Assembly: GCA_037190225.1 (NCBI GenBank)
Contig: JBBCJL010000003.1
Location: forward strand, 124,001-188,000
Length of the DNA stretch: 64,000 bases
Direction of reading: 5' to 3'
Origin: MKSF01 sp037190225
GTDB lineage: Bacteria; Bacteroidota; Bacteroidia; Chitinophagales; Chitinophagaceae
Shown: piece after piece, positions 55,247-63,999 of the stretch
Numbering within the stretch: position 1 is the first letter of the stretch
Layout: each line of letters opens with the position of its first letter
Program-made: the position numbers and the translations under genes
The notes under the pieces: model-generated
Database searches by the model: none
What the model saw: the letters and a program-made list of their open reading frames with translations, nothing else
What the model was told of the DNA's origin: nothing

Positions 55247-55963
55247 TTAAGCCGCTCCGGTATCTTTTAAGGCCTGCTTCAGCCGCCTTTCATATTCATC
55301 CTTCCCTTCCAGCACCACTACGATCTCCCCTTTCACCGGCACCCTGCTGATGCTATCCAGCACTTCCGCAATGCTGCCCCTTATGGTTTCCCCGAATTTT
55401 TTGGAAATTTCCCTTACCACGGCGATCCTTCTGTCCGTACTGAAATACGCGCCGCATTCCTCCACCGTCTTCAGGATACGGTGCGGCGACTCATAAAAAA
55501 TGACCGTCCGCTCCTCCTGCGCGAGCTGCTCCAATCTGGTTTTACGGCCTTTTTTAAGCGGCAGGAATCCCTCGAAAACAAATGTATTGGCTACCAGTCC
55601 GCTCTGCACCAGCGCCGGGACAAAAGCTGTGGCGCCGGGCAGGCAATCCACTTCCACACCCTGCTCTATGCAGGCCCTTACCAGCAGGTAGCCGGGATCT
55701 GAGATAGCAGGGGTACCGGCATCGGTAATAAGCGCCATGGTCTTGCCGTTCCTGATGTGCTCCACCAGCTGATCCACCACCTTATGCTCATTATGCTGGT
55801 GGTAGGACCACATGGTCTTTTGTATATCGTAATGCTTCAGCAGGATACCGCTCGTACGGGTATCCTCACACAGTATGATATCTGCGGCTTTCAGTACACT
55901 GACCGCCCGGAAAGTGATGTCCTCCAGGTTGCCTACCGGGGTAGGCACTACAAATAATTTCAT
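55247..55963 (-). CDS. rsmI: 16S rRNA (cytidine-1402-2'-O)-methyltransferase
   Basis: RsmI methylates C1402 in the decoding centre of 16S rRNA. The 238 aa begin with KLFVVPTPVGNLEDITFRA, and show CEDTRTSGILLKHY, ALITDAGTPAISDPGY and GFLPLKKGRKTR, all family hallmarks of the tetrapyrrole-methylase fold. The start at 55963 is used; an in-frame TTG three codons upstream is less likely. It follows pssA on the same strand after 59 bases. Confidence 0.95.
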   Translation of the reverse strand: MKLFVVPTPVGNLEDITFRAVSVLKAADIILCEDTRTSGILLKHYDIQKTMWSYHQHNEHKVVDQLVEHIRNGKTMALITDAGTPAISDPGYLLVRACIEQGVEVDCLPGATAFVPALVQSGLVANTFVFEGFLPLKKGRKTRLEQLAQEERTVIFYESPHRILKTVEECGAYFSTDRRIAVVREISKKFGETIRGSIAEVLDSISRVPVKGEIVVVLEGKDEYERRLKQALKDTGAA

Positions 55964-56022
55964 ATGGCACAACTAAACATATAAATAACATCAGGCTCCC
56001 GGATGTTCTCCCGCCGTTTCCC

Positions 56023-56799
56023 TTAAGCCTGCGCTTCCGCCGTGCCCGGTGCCTTGTAAAACAAGGAGAGCAGCAGGTAGGCCACAAAGGCGATATACAC
56101 CCCGATAAGCCCGAATATGATACAGGACGCTATCAGCACCGCCGCTACGGTCAGCTGCGGCAGCCACCCGCGGATGCCGCCTCTTCCCTGCCATTTGAAA
56201 AAGCGTACCTTGCTCACCATCAGGAAGCTCAACACAGCCACAAAAATATACAGGTAGGTCCGGTTCAGCAATATCTCCTGGAAATGCCGCTGGTACATAG
56301 CCACCAACGGCAGGCAGGCCACCAGGATACCGGTGGTAGGTACCGGCAGGCCTATAAAATGGCTTTTTTGCGCCGCAGAAGTGATATTGAACCTGGCCAG
56401 GCGCAATGCCGCGAAAACGGCTATGGAAAAAGCCGGGATCAGCACCCATAAGGGCGTATCCATAGCGCCGGGCTCCGCCATATAGGCACACCACAGGAAC
56501 TGGTAGATGATGACGCTGGGCGCTACGCCGAAAGAAACGAGATCGGCCAGGGAATCCAGGTCCTTTCCGATAGGACTGTAAGCATTCAGCAACCTTGCCG
56601 CCAGGCCATCCAGCATATCGCATACCGCAGCCAGCAGTATGCATACAGCGCCCCACTCCATTTGCCTGATACCCAGTATCGGGTAGTAATTCTGGTAATC
56701 TACCGTATTCAGGAAGGGCGCTTCACTGAGGGTAAACACTACAGACAGGCAACCCAGCAGCAGATTGCACAAAGTAAAAATATTAGGAATATGTTTCAT
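56023..56799 (-). CDS. pssA: CDP-diacylglycerol-serine O-phosphatidyltransferase
   Basis: PssA makes phosphatidylserine, the precursor of phosphatidylethanolamine. The 258-aa membrane protein has the CDP-alcohol phosphatidyltransferase motif split as DMLDGLAARLLNA and GKDLDSLADLVSFG (Asp and Gly positions intact) and about eight helices. The gene for phosphatidylserine decarboxylase is not adjacent. Confidence 0.93.
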   Translation of the reverse strand: MKHIPNIFTLCNLLLGCLSVVFTLSEAPFLNTVDYQNYYPILGIRQMEWGAVCILLAAVCDMLDGLAARLLNAYSPIGKDLDSLADLVSFGVAPSVIIYQFLWCAYMAEPGAMDTPLWVLIPAFSIAVFAALRLARFNITSAAQKSHFIGLPVPTTGILVACLPLVAMYQRHFQEILLNRTYLYIFVAVLSFLMVSKVRFFKWQGRGGIRGWLPQLTVAAVLIASCIIFGLIGVYIAFVAYLLLSLFYKAPGTAEAQA

Positions 56800-57014
56800 A
56801 TCTGGTATTTAGCGGCATCATTTTAAAACCTTCTGTTTAACTTCTGCTTATCCAAAGACAGTGTAAACAGGGGCAAATTAAAGATACTTTTTTATAAATT
56901 CGCAAACCTTTATAAATTAAAGTTGAAGTAATTGCTGACTTCACAAACAATAATTTTAATTTATTAAAGCAATTTGTTATCTTTATAGCAATCAACAGCA
57001 TTAAACACTCAAGA

Positions 57015-59249
57015 ATGACAACAGTAGCGAAAGAGAAAAAAACAACTTCCACTCATTTAAAAGCAGCTCTTCAGAAATACTTCGGTTTTGACAAATTCAA
57101 AGGGGAACAGGAACACATCATACAAAGCGTCCTTTCTGGCAAGGATACCTTTGTGATCATGCCTACCGGAGGGGGAAAATCCCTCTGCTACCAGCTGCCG
57201 GCCCTGCTGAGTGAAGGCGTTACACTTATCATATCGCCACTGATCGCCCTGATGAAGAACCAGGTGGACCTGATCCGTGGCTACAGCGACAATGATAATG
57301 TCGCGCATTTCCTCAATTCCAGCCTGACCAAGGCCCAGCAGAAGAAGGTAAAGGCCGACCTCCTGGAAGGCAAGACCAAATTGCTGTACGTTGCCCCGGA
57401 AACGCTGACCAAGCAGGAAAATATTGATTTTTTCCATGGTATAGAGATCGCCTTTGTAGCGGTGGATGAAGCGCACTGTATCTCGGAATGGGGACACGAT
57501 TTCCGCCCCGAATACCGGAAGCTGAGAGAGATCATCAGGGAGATCAATCCTGACCTGCCTATCATCGCTCTCACTGCCACGGCCACACCCAAGGTCCAGG
57601 ACGATATCATTAAAAATCTCGACCTGGATGCTCCCAACATATTCATATCCTCGTTCAACCGGGCCAACCTGTACTATGAGATCATCCCCAAGACGACCAA
57701 GCCCAAGGTGCTCAAGCATATGGTACGGTTCATACAATCCCAGGGCAGGAAATCCGGCATCATCTATACCCTGAACAGGAAAAGCACGGAAGAGCTGGCC
57801 CAGACGCTCTGCGCCAACGGCATACAGGCAGTGGCCTACCATGCCGGGCTGGATGCCGGCACCCGGGCCCAGCGCCAGGACCTGTTCCTCAAGGATGAAG
57901 TGCAGGTCATTGTGGCGACCATTGCCTTTGGTATGGGCATAGACAAGCCGGATGTACGCTTTGTCATGCACTACAACATCCCGAAATCCCTTGAAAATTA
58001 TTACCAGGAAACAGGAAGGGCCGGGCGTGACGGAATGGAGTCCAGGTGTATCCTTTACTATTCTTACAAGGACGTTCAGAAGCTGGAGCACCTGCTCCGG
58101 GATAAGCCCTTAAGCGAGCGCGAAATGGGCGCTCAGCTCATCACCGAGACCGTTGCCTATGTGGAAAGCGGTACCTGCAGGAGAAGGCAGCTGCTGTACT
58201 ATTTCGGGGAGTTCAGCAACGAGGAGAATTGCGGCAAGTGCGATAACTGCTGCAATCCCAAGGAAAAGCTGGACGTAAAGGACAGCGTAAAGATCGTGCT
58301 GGACACGATAGACGCCCTGGACGAAAGATTCGGCATTGATTATATCGTGGACGTTGTGCTGGGCAAAAAGAATCCCCAGATCACCACTTTCAGGCACGAC
58401 AGGCTGCCCTGCTACGGCTCAGGCAAGATAATGGAAATGGATGATACCTTCTGGCATTCGCTGATCCGCCAGATGATGCTGGAAGATTTTATCAGGAAAG
58501 ATATAGAGGAATACGGGCTGCTGAAGATCAATGACCTGGGACACGAATTCCTCAAAGCGCCCTATTCTATCAAGGTAGCGCTTCGCAATGAATACAGGGA
58601 AATGGACCATGGAGATGAGGATGACGAGCCCATCAACCCGGCAAGCGGCGGCGCAGTGGACCCTGTGCTCCTGGAGATGCTGATAGACCTCCGTAAGAAA
58701 GTGGCCAGGGAAAAGAACCTGCCTCCCTATGTCGTTTTCCAGGAATCCTCGCTGGAAGATATGACCCTTAATTACCCTACCACTATGGAGGAGCTGGAAA
58801 AGATACAGGGCGTATCCAGGGGAAAGGCCATAAAATTCGGCAAGAAATTCATTGAGCTGATCGCGGCATATGTGGCGGAACATGACATTATAAAGCCTGA
58901 TGATTTCGTTATGAAGTCAGTGGCCAATAAATCCGGCCTAAAGGTATTTATCATCCAGAATATAGATAAGAAGATACCGCTGGAGAATATTGCCAGCTCC
59001 AAGGACCTCAGCATTGACGAGCTGCTGGAGACGATGGAAGCTATCGTAGCGGGAGGCACCAAGCTGAATATAGGCTATTGCCTGGAAGAAGATCTTGACA
59101 CCAGCGATCAGGATGATATCTATGAGTTTTTCAGGAATACGCAATCAGACGATATCCAGGCTGCCTACCAGGAATTCAGGGACCTGGATATTTCCATGGA
59201 ACATATAAAGCTGATGAGGATGAAATTCATAAGCGAGTTCGGTAACTAA
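57015..59249 (+). CDS. recQ: ATP-dependent DNA helicase RecQ
   Basis: RecQ is a 3'-5' helicase in recombination repair. The 744 aa have Walker A PTGGGKS (50-56), the DEAH box AVDEAHCISEWGHDFRP, FGMGIDKPDVRFV, QETGRAGRDG, the RQC zinc cysteines (GTCRRRQ, NCGKCDNCC), a winged helix and the HRDC domain (YPTTMEELEKIQGV near 600). The C-terminal 90 residues form an additional helical part. A near-consensus TATCTTTA lies about 30 bases upstream. Confidence 0.95.
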   Translation: MTTVAKEKKTTSTHLKAALQKYFGFDKFKGEQEHIIQSVLSGKDTFVIMPTGGGKSLCYQLPALLSEGVTLIISPLIALMKNQVDLIRGYSDNDNVAHFLNSSLTKAQQKKVKADLLEGKTKLLYVAPETLTKQENIDFFHGIEIAFVAVDEAHCISEWGHDFRPEYRKLREIIREINPDLPIIALTATATPKVQDDIIKNLDLDAPNIFISSFNRANLYYEIIPKTTKPKVLKHMVRFIQSQGRKSGIIYTLNRKSTEELAQTLCANGIQAVAYHAGLDAGTRAQRQDLFLKDEVQVIVATIAFGMGIDKPDVRFVMHYNIPKSLENYYQETGRAGRDGMESRCILYYSYKDVQKLEHLLRDKPLSEREMGAQLITETVAYVESGTCRRRQLLYYFGEFSNEENCGKCDNCCNPKEKLDVKDSVKIVLDTIDALDERFGIDYIVDVVLGKKNPQITTFRHDRLPCYGSGKIMEMDDTFWHSLIRQMMLEDFIRKDIEEYGLLKINDLGHEFLKAPYSIKVALRNEYREMDHGDEDDEPINPASGGAVDPVLLEMLIDLRKKVAREKNLPPYVVFQESSLEDMTLNYPTTMEELEKIQGVSRGKAIKFGKKFIELIAAYVAEHDIIKPDDFVMKSVANKSGLKVFIIQNIDKKIPLENIASSKDLSIDELLETMEAIVAGGTKLNIGYCLEEDLDTSDQDDIYEFFRNTQSDDIQAAYQEFRDLDISMEHIKLMRMKFISEFGN

Positions 59250-59260
59250 TACCCGAAGAC

Positions 59261-59289
59261 AAAGGCTGCATACGAGATATGCAGCCTTT
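59261..59289 (+). terminator. Terminator-like hairpin after recQ
   Basis: Stem aaaggctgcata (59261-59272) pairs perfectly with tatgcagccttt (59278-59289) over a five-base loop, 12 bases after the recQ stop. The following tract is only GTTCAG. Confidence 0.7.
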
Positions 59290-59426
59290 GTTCAGCTTAA
59301 CAGAATTCCGGTATGCCTGTTCTTTTCCCGTTACCGGTCAGCGACACCCGGACGCGTTTTCCCCCGGGCAGTAAAACATATTGAAATGGCTTACCACTTG
59401 CAAAAAACAAACATGCCTGAAATAAC

Positions 59427-59622
59427 AAAGAGGCTGCCGGGGGGAGGCAACCTCTTTAACACTTGGATATTTTCAGATTTTCTTGTACATCGCAATAGTA
59501 TACGTTTCAAATGGGGGTAGGTACATTATTTAATATAAACATGGTGATAAGGCATAAAATTGCATAGTAGATAAGGTAAAAGAACTTTGTAAAAAATAAA
59601 CCAAGTGTTCTGTGTGATTATG
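59427..59622 (-). ncRNA. Candidate structured small RNA, 6S RNA-like
   Basis: No protein is encoded here, yet the minus strand has a full transcription unit: a consensus promoter (59629-59659), a start near 59622 and a terminator hairpin (59427-59457). The ends close on themselves: AACACTTGG (59609-59601) pairs with CCAAGTGTT (59466-59458) immediately before the terminator. A further nested pair (59559-59565 with 59489-59496, one bulge) lies inside. A rod of about 165-195 bases with nested helices and large bulges is the architecture of 6S RNA, which binds RNA polymerase. It lacks the SRP, RNase P and tmRNA motifs. The 6S identity is inference. Confidence 0.5.
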
Positions 59623-59628
59623 ATAAAG

Positions 59629-59659
59629 CAAAGATACACGCCTATTCCAGATCTTACAA
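59629..59659 (-). promoter_or_regulatory. Promoter of the candidate small RNA (TTG-N20-TATCTTTG)
   Basis: On the minus strand TTG (59659-59657) and TATCTTTG (59636-59629) stand 20 bases apart, a full consensus match, although no protein gene lies downstream on this strand before recQ. Confidence 0.7.
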
Positions 59660-59819
59660 CGTGAAAATCACCCTATTTTATACGGGAAAAACACCCTTCC
59701 TGTAAGCGGTCATTTTTACTCCTGGAATTAACTTTAAATTCAAAGTCCACTAAGCGGCTAACAATCTTAAATTTATACATAAGAAAAGGAAAAAAATTAA
59801 AAATTTAAAGTGTTAACAT

Positions 59820-59850
59820 TTGCAAAAAGCAAATCACCATAGTACTTTTA
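59820..59850 (+). promoter_or_regulatory. Promoter of the signalling cassette (TTG-N20-TACTTTTA)
   Basis: TTG at 59820-59822 is 20 bases before TACTTTTA (59843-59850), one base off the -7 consensus, and 36 bases before the ATG at 59887. Confidence 0.5.
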
Positions 59851-59886
59851 GGGGCTCTTATTCTTCAATTTTAAACTTTAAGCACA

Positions 59887-60441
59887 ATGATAAAAAACAT
59901 CTTTATTTCAGGAATCACAGGCATCGTTTTAGGTGCGGGCTGTATGTACCTTTACAAATCAGCTTCAGCGGAACACCACACTGTGAACGCGGCATCCTTC
60001 AATACATCACTGGCGCTGACCCAGACCACTCCCGGCGGGGTCCTTGAGGTCGGCAGCGGCCCTTACCCTGTTGACTTCAGCGAGTTCAAAACGAAAATGG
60101 AAGAATCGGATAGCTGTATGCTGACCAAAACCTATACGAAAGGCGTCCTGTTCGATGCAACTAAAATGATAGCCATGCTGGACGCATTCATCGCGCAGCA
60201 AGCCCGTTTATCCAATACGGATAACGATACGCTGCTGGTAGGCGTGTACCCGGCCTATAATTGTCTCACCAACTCCATCCGGCTGTATTACGCGCCTGTA
60301 GTTATGGAAAAAAGTCAATATCTTGCCCTGAGCAAAGGAGAAAAAATACCGGAAAGCTATATAAAGGATTTCAGGACCGAACCTTCCAATTCAACATTTA
60401 CGGATAATGTTTACAATTTTGGCAATGAATGGCCTTATTAA
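59887..60441 (+). CDS. Hypothetical protein with N-terminal membrane anchor
   Basis: The 184-aa product has one hydrophobic helix at residues 5-24 (IFISGITGIVLGAGCMYLYK) and a soluble exported part of about 155 residues. I do not recognise the family. Features include YPVDFSEFKTKM and DTLLVGVYPAYNCLTNSIRLYYAPVV. Its end overlaps the next gene by 13 bases, so it belongs to the same operon as the histidine kinase and regulator. Confidence 0.7.
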   Translation: MIKNIFISGITGIVLGAGCMYLYKSASAEHHTVNAASFNTSLALTQTTPGGVLEVGSGPYPVDFSEFKTKMEESDSCMLTKTYTKGVLFDATKMIAMLDAFIAQQARLSNTDNDTLLVGVYPAYNCLTNSIRLYYAPVVMEKSQYLALSKGEKIPESYIKDFRTEPSNSTFTDNVYNFGNEWPY

Positions 60442-61070
60442 CCATATCTCTTAACCTGATATTTGTAACAGCAGCGCTGCTGTTTTCCCTACTGATATTG
60501 AAAGAGCGGCAGGTGTGGAAGATATTCTTTCCATACCTGCTCATAGTGCTCCTAACAGAAAGTTACGGGGCTTACCTGAGGCTCAGCGGCATATTCAACA
60601 GCTATGTCTATAATATCTTCATGCCTATATACCTGTACACTTTTTCACTGATATTGCTATATATACTAAAGGCGCAAAAGCTATTACGATACAAGTACCT
60701 CCTGCTGTCCTGCATCGTGCTGTTCTACGTGTTCATATTTTACCGGTTCGGCATCTCCAAGCTGCTGAGCGAGATACTGGTAACGTCCAACTTTATATTC
60801 AGCATCCTCTGCCTGATCTACCTGTACAGGCTGATGAGTGATAATTTAAGCATTAATATACTTAAATTGCCGGAGTTTTGGATCGTTGTGGGAATATTGG
60901 TGTACTCTTTCGGAAGTATAACGGTCTGGCTGTTCATGGGATTGCTCAATACTATTTACCAGACCATGCAGCTTCCGTTACGCCAGATCATCATGCTGTT
61001 CCTTAACGGGTTCCTGTACGGCTCCTGGTCCTATGCCTTTTTATGCAAGTATCAACAGAAAATATCATAA
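60429..61070 (+). CDS. Seven-helix membrane protein of unknown function
   Basis: The 213-aa product is almost wholly hydrophobic, with seven predicted helices (for example ISLNLIFVTAALLFSLLIL, YVYNIFMPIYLYTFSLILLY, FWIVVGILVYSFGSITVWL). Short loops leave no room for a separate domain. It overlaps the genes on both sides (13 and 28 bases). The following kinase lacks a sensor domain, so this protein may supply the input. That is inference. Confidence 0.72.
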   Translation: MALLTISLNLIFVTAALLFSLLILKERQVWKIFFPYLLIVLLTESYGAYLRLSGIFNSYVYNIFMPIYLYTFSLILLYILKAQKLLRYKYLLLSCIVLFYVFIFYRFGISKLLSEILVTSNFIFSILCLIYLYRLMSDNLSINILKLPEFWIVVGILVYSFGSITVWLFMGLLNTIYQTMQLPLRQIIMLFLNGFLYGSWSYAFLCKYQQKIS

Positions 61071-61813
61071 TCATCGTCTTATTGCTTACGGTAATGAGCC
61101 TGGTGGTCGTAGGATTTATCATTTCCTATGTCCGCCTGTTCAATACGCGTAAAAAACGGCACCTGGAGGAAAAAGAGCAGATGAAGGAGAATTTCCACCT
61201 GCAGCTGCTGCATTCCAAGCTGGAGATCCAGGAGCAGACCTTTACAGAGATCAGCAAAGAGCTGCATGACAATGTAGGCCAGCTGCTGAGCCTGGCAAGC
61301 CTCCAGCTGGGCATGGCCCAGAACCAGCCCATTCCCCTGGAAAAGATCAAGCAGAACATTGATACGGCCCTGGGCGACCTGAGAAATATTTCCAAAAGCC
61401 TCAACGGGGAATACATCCAGCAGTTCTCCATTGCAGAATTCCTGCAGAACATCAAGAACCAGCTGGACGGGACCGAGACCATAGATTTCCAGATAGAGCA
61501 GATAGGCGAAAGATATACCCTTGCGATACCTAAAAAGATCATCCTGATAAGGGTACTCCAGGAAGCCATACAGAACATCGTGAAGCATGCCAGGGCTTCC
61601 CTGCTCCGCGTTACGATAGACAGCTCCAGCGGACAGATCTTAAAGATCACCATTATTGATAACGGCGTAGGCTTTGACGTAAAGAAAGCAGAGCTCAGGA
61701 ACGGCCTGGGACTTTCCAATATGCAAAAACGCATTGAATCCCTGAATGGCACCATTGATTTCCGGTCCAGGCCTTCGGAGGGCACCCAGATCTTCATTAC
61801 CACACCTTTATAA
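61043..61813 (+). CDS. Sensor histidine kinase, HisKA_3 type
   Basis: The 256-aa kinase has one N-terminal helix (IIIIVLLLTVMSLVVVGFIISYV), a short coiled linker and the HisKA_3 dimerisation segment with ISKELHDNVGQLL (His75). The ATPase domain has the N box in LQEAIQNIVKHAR, DNGVGFD and GLGLSNMQKRI. There is no PAS, Cache or other sensor domain. It phosphorylates the LuxR-type regulator encoded 17 bases downstream. Confidence 0.9.
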   Translation: MQVSTENIIIIVLLLTVMSLVVVGFIISYVRLFNTRKKRHLEEKEQMKENFHLQLLHSKLEIQEQTFTEISKELHDNVGQLLSLASLQLGMAQNQPIPLEKIKQNIDTALGDLRNISKSLNGEYIQQFSIAEFLQNIKNQLDGTETIDFQIEQIGERYTLAIPKKIILIRVLQEAIQNIVKHARASLLRVTIDSSSGQILKITIIDNGVGFDVKKAELRNGLGLSNMQKRIESLNGTIDFRSRPSEGTQIFITTPL

Positions 61814-61829
61814 ACCAGATGCAGCGCTT

Positions 61830-62498
61830 ATGAAACCACAGAATATAAATGTAGCTTTGGTAGACGACCATACCCTGATACGGGAAGGCATTAAAATGCT
61901 TATCCAGATGATCCCGGGCTATACCGTGGTACTGGAATGCAGCAATGGCAGGGAGCTGGCTGACAAGCTCTCCGGGACCACTGCCGTCCCGGTTGACGTT
62001 GTGCTGCTGGATGTCCGCATGCCTGAAATGGACGGCTACGAGACAGCCGCCTGGCTAACACAGCACAAGCCGGATATTAAGATCCTGGCACTGAGCACTA
62101 TGGACGAGGAAACCTCCATTATCAAAATGATCCAGAACGGCGCCAAGGGCTATGTGCTTAAAAATGTAGCTACGGAAGAATTAAAGCGGGCGGTGAGCGA
62201 TGTGCTGGAAAAGGGCTTCTACTTCAATGAGCAGGTATCCCAAAAGGTCATCAGCTCTCTGCAGGGCATCCTGAATAACAACTCGACCGTTGCCACCCTG
62301 CTGCAATTGAATGAGAACGAAAAGCAGTTCATTCACCTGGCCTGTACGGAAATGAGCTATGCGGAGATCGCAAAGGAGATGAACCTGAGCCCTCGTACCA
62401 TTGACGGCTACAGGGATACGCTGTTTGAAAAGTTCGAAGTGAAAACAAGAGTGGGTCTGGTGCTTTTTGCCGTTAAGCACGGTATCGTCACGCTCTGA
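61830..62498 (+). CDS. LuxR-family response regulator
   Basis: The 222-aa regulator has a receiver domain (VDDHTLIREG with Asp12 and Asp13, phospho-acceptor Asp61 in LLDVRMPEMDGY, Lys in GYVLKNV) and a C-terminal LuxR-type helix-turn-helix (EMSYAEIAKEMNLSPRTIDGYRDTLFEKF). It is the partner of the kinase just upstream. The start at 61830 begins at MKPQNINVALVDDH; a longer frame from 61746 overlaps the kinase and is rejected. Confidence 0.92.
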   Translation: MKPQNINVALVDDHTLIREGIKMLIQMIPGYTVVLECSNGRELADKLSGTTAVPVDVVLLDVRMPEMDGYETAAWLTQHKPDIKILALSTMDEETSIIKMIQNGAKGYVLKNVATEELKRAVSDVLEKGFYFNEQVSQKVISSLQGILNNNSTVATLLQLNENEKQFIHLACTEMSYAEIAKEMNLSPRTIDGYRDTLFEKFEVKTRVGLVLFAVKHGIVTL

Positions 62499-62529
62499 TA
62501 CCGGAGCGCGGCATTTCTTTCATCCCCTA

Positions 62530-63120
62530 CTATTCCAACTCACTATTCAGCTCGCTGTCCTTGACAGGTATGGTGCCTTTCTGCTTATAGATCCTTACCC
62601 AGCTGAAATCTTTCGTAGCCTCCAGGTATTCGCCCGTGGTTACCTGCGGACCGTTCTGAATACGGACAGGTGTGGTAGTATAGATCTTTTCCAGCCGCTC
62701 GTTATAGAACAGTTCCTGGGTGTACAGCGTATCCTGCTCCTTGGTGATGACCCTGACATTATTCTTGACCACGATATCGCCCGTCTCGGGATAATACCGC
62801 GCCCGCTCCGCGGTGAGCACATTTTCCACCACGAGCGCGTCATTGTAAAACTCCACGTACACGCTATCCAGGAAATCAACATAATTCACGGCCCTGTCCT
62901 GGTAACGTTCGAAAATATTGCTGTACAGCATCGCTTTGGTATGCCCGGACTGGCTGACATAAAAGGTCACGCCGAAGGCCCGTTCCTTATTGAAATCGGT
63001 ATCATCGGTATCGGGCAGGTCCTCCATCTTATTGGAACAGGAAAACTGTAACAGCGCAGCCACTGAAGCTAAACATAGCTTCAGTGGCTGCGACAGGCTT
63101 ATGGTTAAAGATCGGAACAT
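62530..63120 (-). CDS. lptC: LPS export ABC transporter periplasmic protein LptC
   Basis: LptC passes lipopolysaccharide from the inner-membrane transporter to LptA. The 196 aa begin with a lipoprotein-like signal (LASVAALLQFSC) and continue with LYSNIFERYQDRAVNYVDF, DSVYVEFYND and AERARYYPETGDIVVKNNV, the beta-jellyroll pattern of Bacteroidota LptC. The lipid anchor, in place of the usual helix, is common in the phylum. It lies 33 bases after the outer-membrane barrel gene. Confidence 0.88.
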   Translation of the reverse strand: MFRSLTISLSQPLKLCLASVAALLQFSCSNKMEDLPDTDDTDFNKERAFGVTFYVSQSGHTKAMLYSNIFERYQDRAVNYVDFLDSVYVEFYNDALVVENVLTAERARYYPETGDIVVKNNVRVITKEQDTLYTQELFYNERLEKIYTTTPVRIQNGPQVTTGEYLEATKDFSWVRIYKQKGTIPVKDSELNSELE

Positions 63121-63153
63121 TATTGTCAGTTACTCCTTATCCCCGGACGTGCA

Positions 63154-63999
63154 TTATTCGAATTTGCGTTTCTTGAACCACAGATCATTAAAGTTGAAGC
63201 CGAGGGTGAATTTGAAATACCGGTTGGTGTAGGCTACTGCATTGGCGGGAGAGCCGTTGCTGGCGGTACCTATATCAAAGGTCGTATTGAGCAGCCCTGT
63301 ACCATAGTTACCATACGATCTGAATAAGGGCAATCCAATAGAGAAAGTCCCCCCGTAGTAATAGACCTGGTTCCCCAGCACCGCGTAATCAGTACCGTAA
63401 TAAGCGCCCAGGCGGAACACGATATTATTTAAAAAGATATTCTCCGTAGCCTCCGGGTTAGCCATCATCTCTCCCCCTATACCCAGCCTGTATGTGCTGG
63501 CCGCTACGCCTGACCGGTCATTATTAAAGGAGTATTCGCTCCATTTGGTGGTCCTGAAATCCACCCCGGCGTTCCAGTGTCCGGATCGTCCCACATGCAC
63601 ACCCAGGCTCAGCTCGGATGGTAAGGTGAGCTTTCCTTTGGCATCCCTGACGCTCAGCGAATGCATGGTATCTACAGGATCCGTGGTCACGCTGCTGCCG
63701 CTGGCCGCATATTGGTACTGCATCGCATAAAAATCCCTGTAAGTATTCAGGTTGGTCTTCAGGTCATAGGCGGCGCCGAGCTGCAGGTAATAGCGGTCTT
63801 TGAAAGTATGCTGATAAAGGGCGCCCAGCTGGAACTGTAAGCCCCTGATGGTATTGACGCTGTAAAATTCAGAATTGGTATAGCTCGGGTTGATCAGGTA
63901 CACGCTCTCTATGGCAGAGCTGTTCAGGATGCTGCCAAAAATATAATTGGCATTCAGCCCCAGAGCGAATCCCTTGTACTTAAAAGCGCCTCCCAGATA
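63154..63999 (-). CDS. Outer-membrane beta-barrel protein (5' partial)
   Basis: The reading frame is open from the window edge at 63999 (YLGGAFKYKGFALGLN). It encodes at least 281 residues of alternating strands, such as YYLQLGAAYDLKTNL, LPSELSLGVHVG, WNAGVDFRTTKWSEY and YFKFTLGFNFNDLWF. The last strand ends shortly before the stop, as in OmpP1/FadL-like or PorV-like barrels. In other Bacteroidota an uncharacterised barrel gene commonly precedes lptC. The ligand is unknown. The GTG at 63901-63903 is not the start. Confidence 0.82.
   Translation of the reverse strand, partial: YLGGAFKYKGFALGLNANYIFGSILNSSAIESVYLINPSYTNSEFYSVNTIRGLQFQLGALYQHTFKDRYYLQLGAAYDLKTNLNTYRDFYAMQYQYAASGSSVTTDPVDTMHSLSVRDAKGKLTLPSELSLGVHVGRSGHWNAGVDFRTTKWSEYSFNNDRSGVAASTYRLGIGGEMMANPEATENIFLNNIVFRLGAYYGTDYAVLGNQVYYYGGTFSIGLPLFRSYGNYGTGLLNTTFDIGTASNGSPANAVAYTNRYFKFTLGFNFNDLWFKKRKFE

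Noticed and set aside
57057..58091. 344-codon minus-strand frame opposite recQ
   Set aside because: It is a shadow of the RecQ helicase core.
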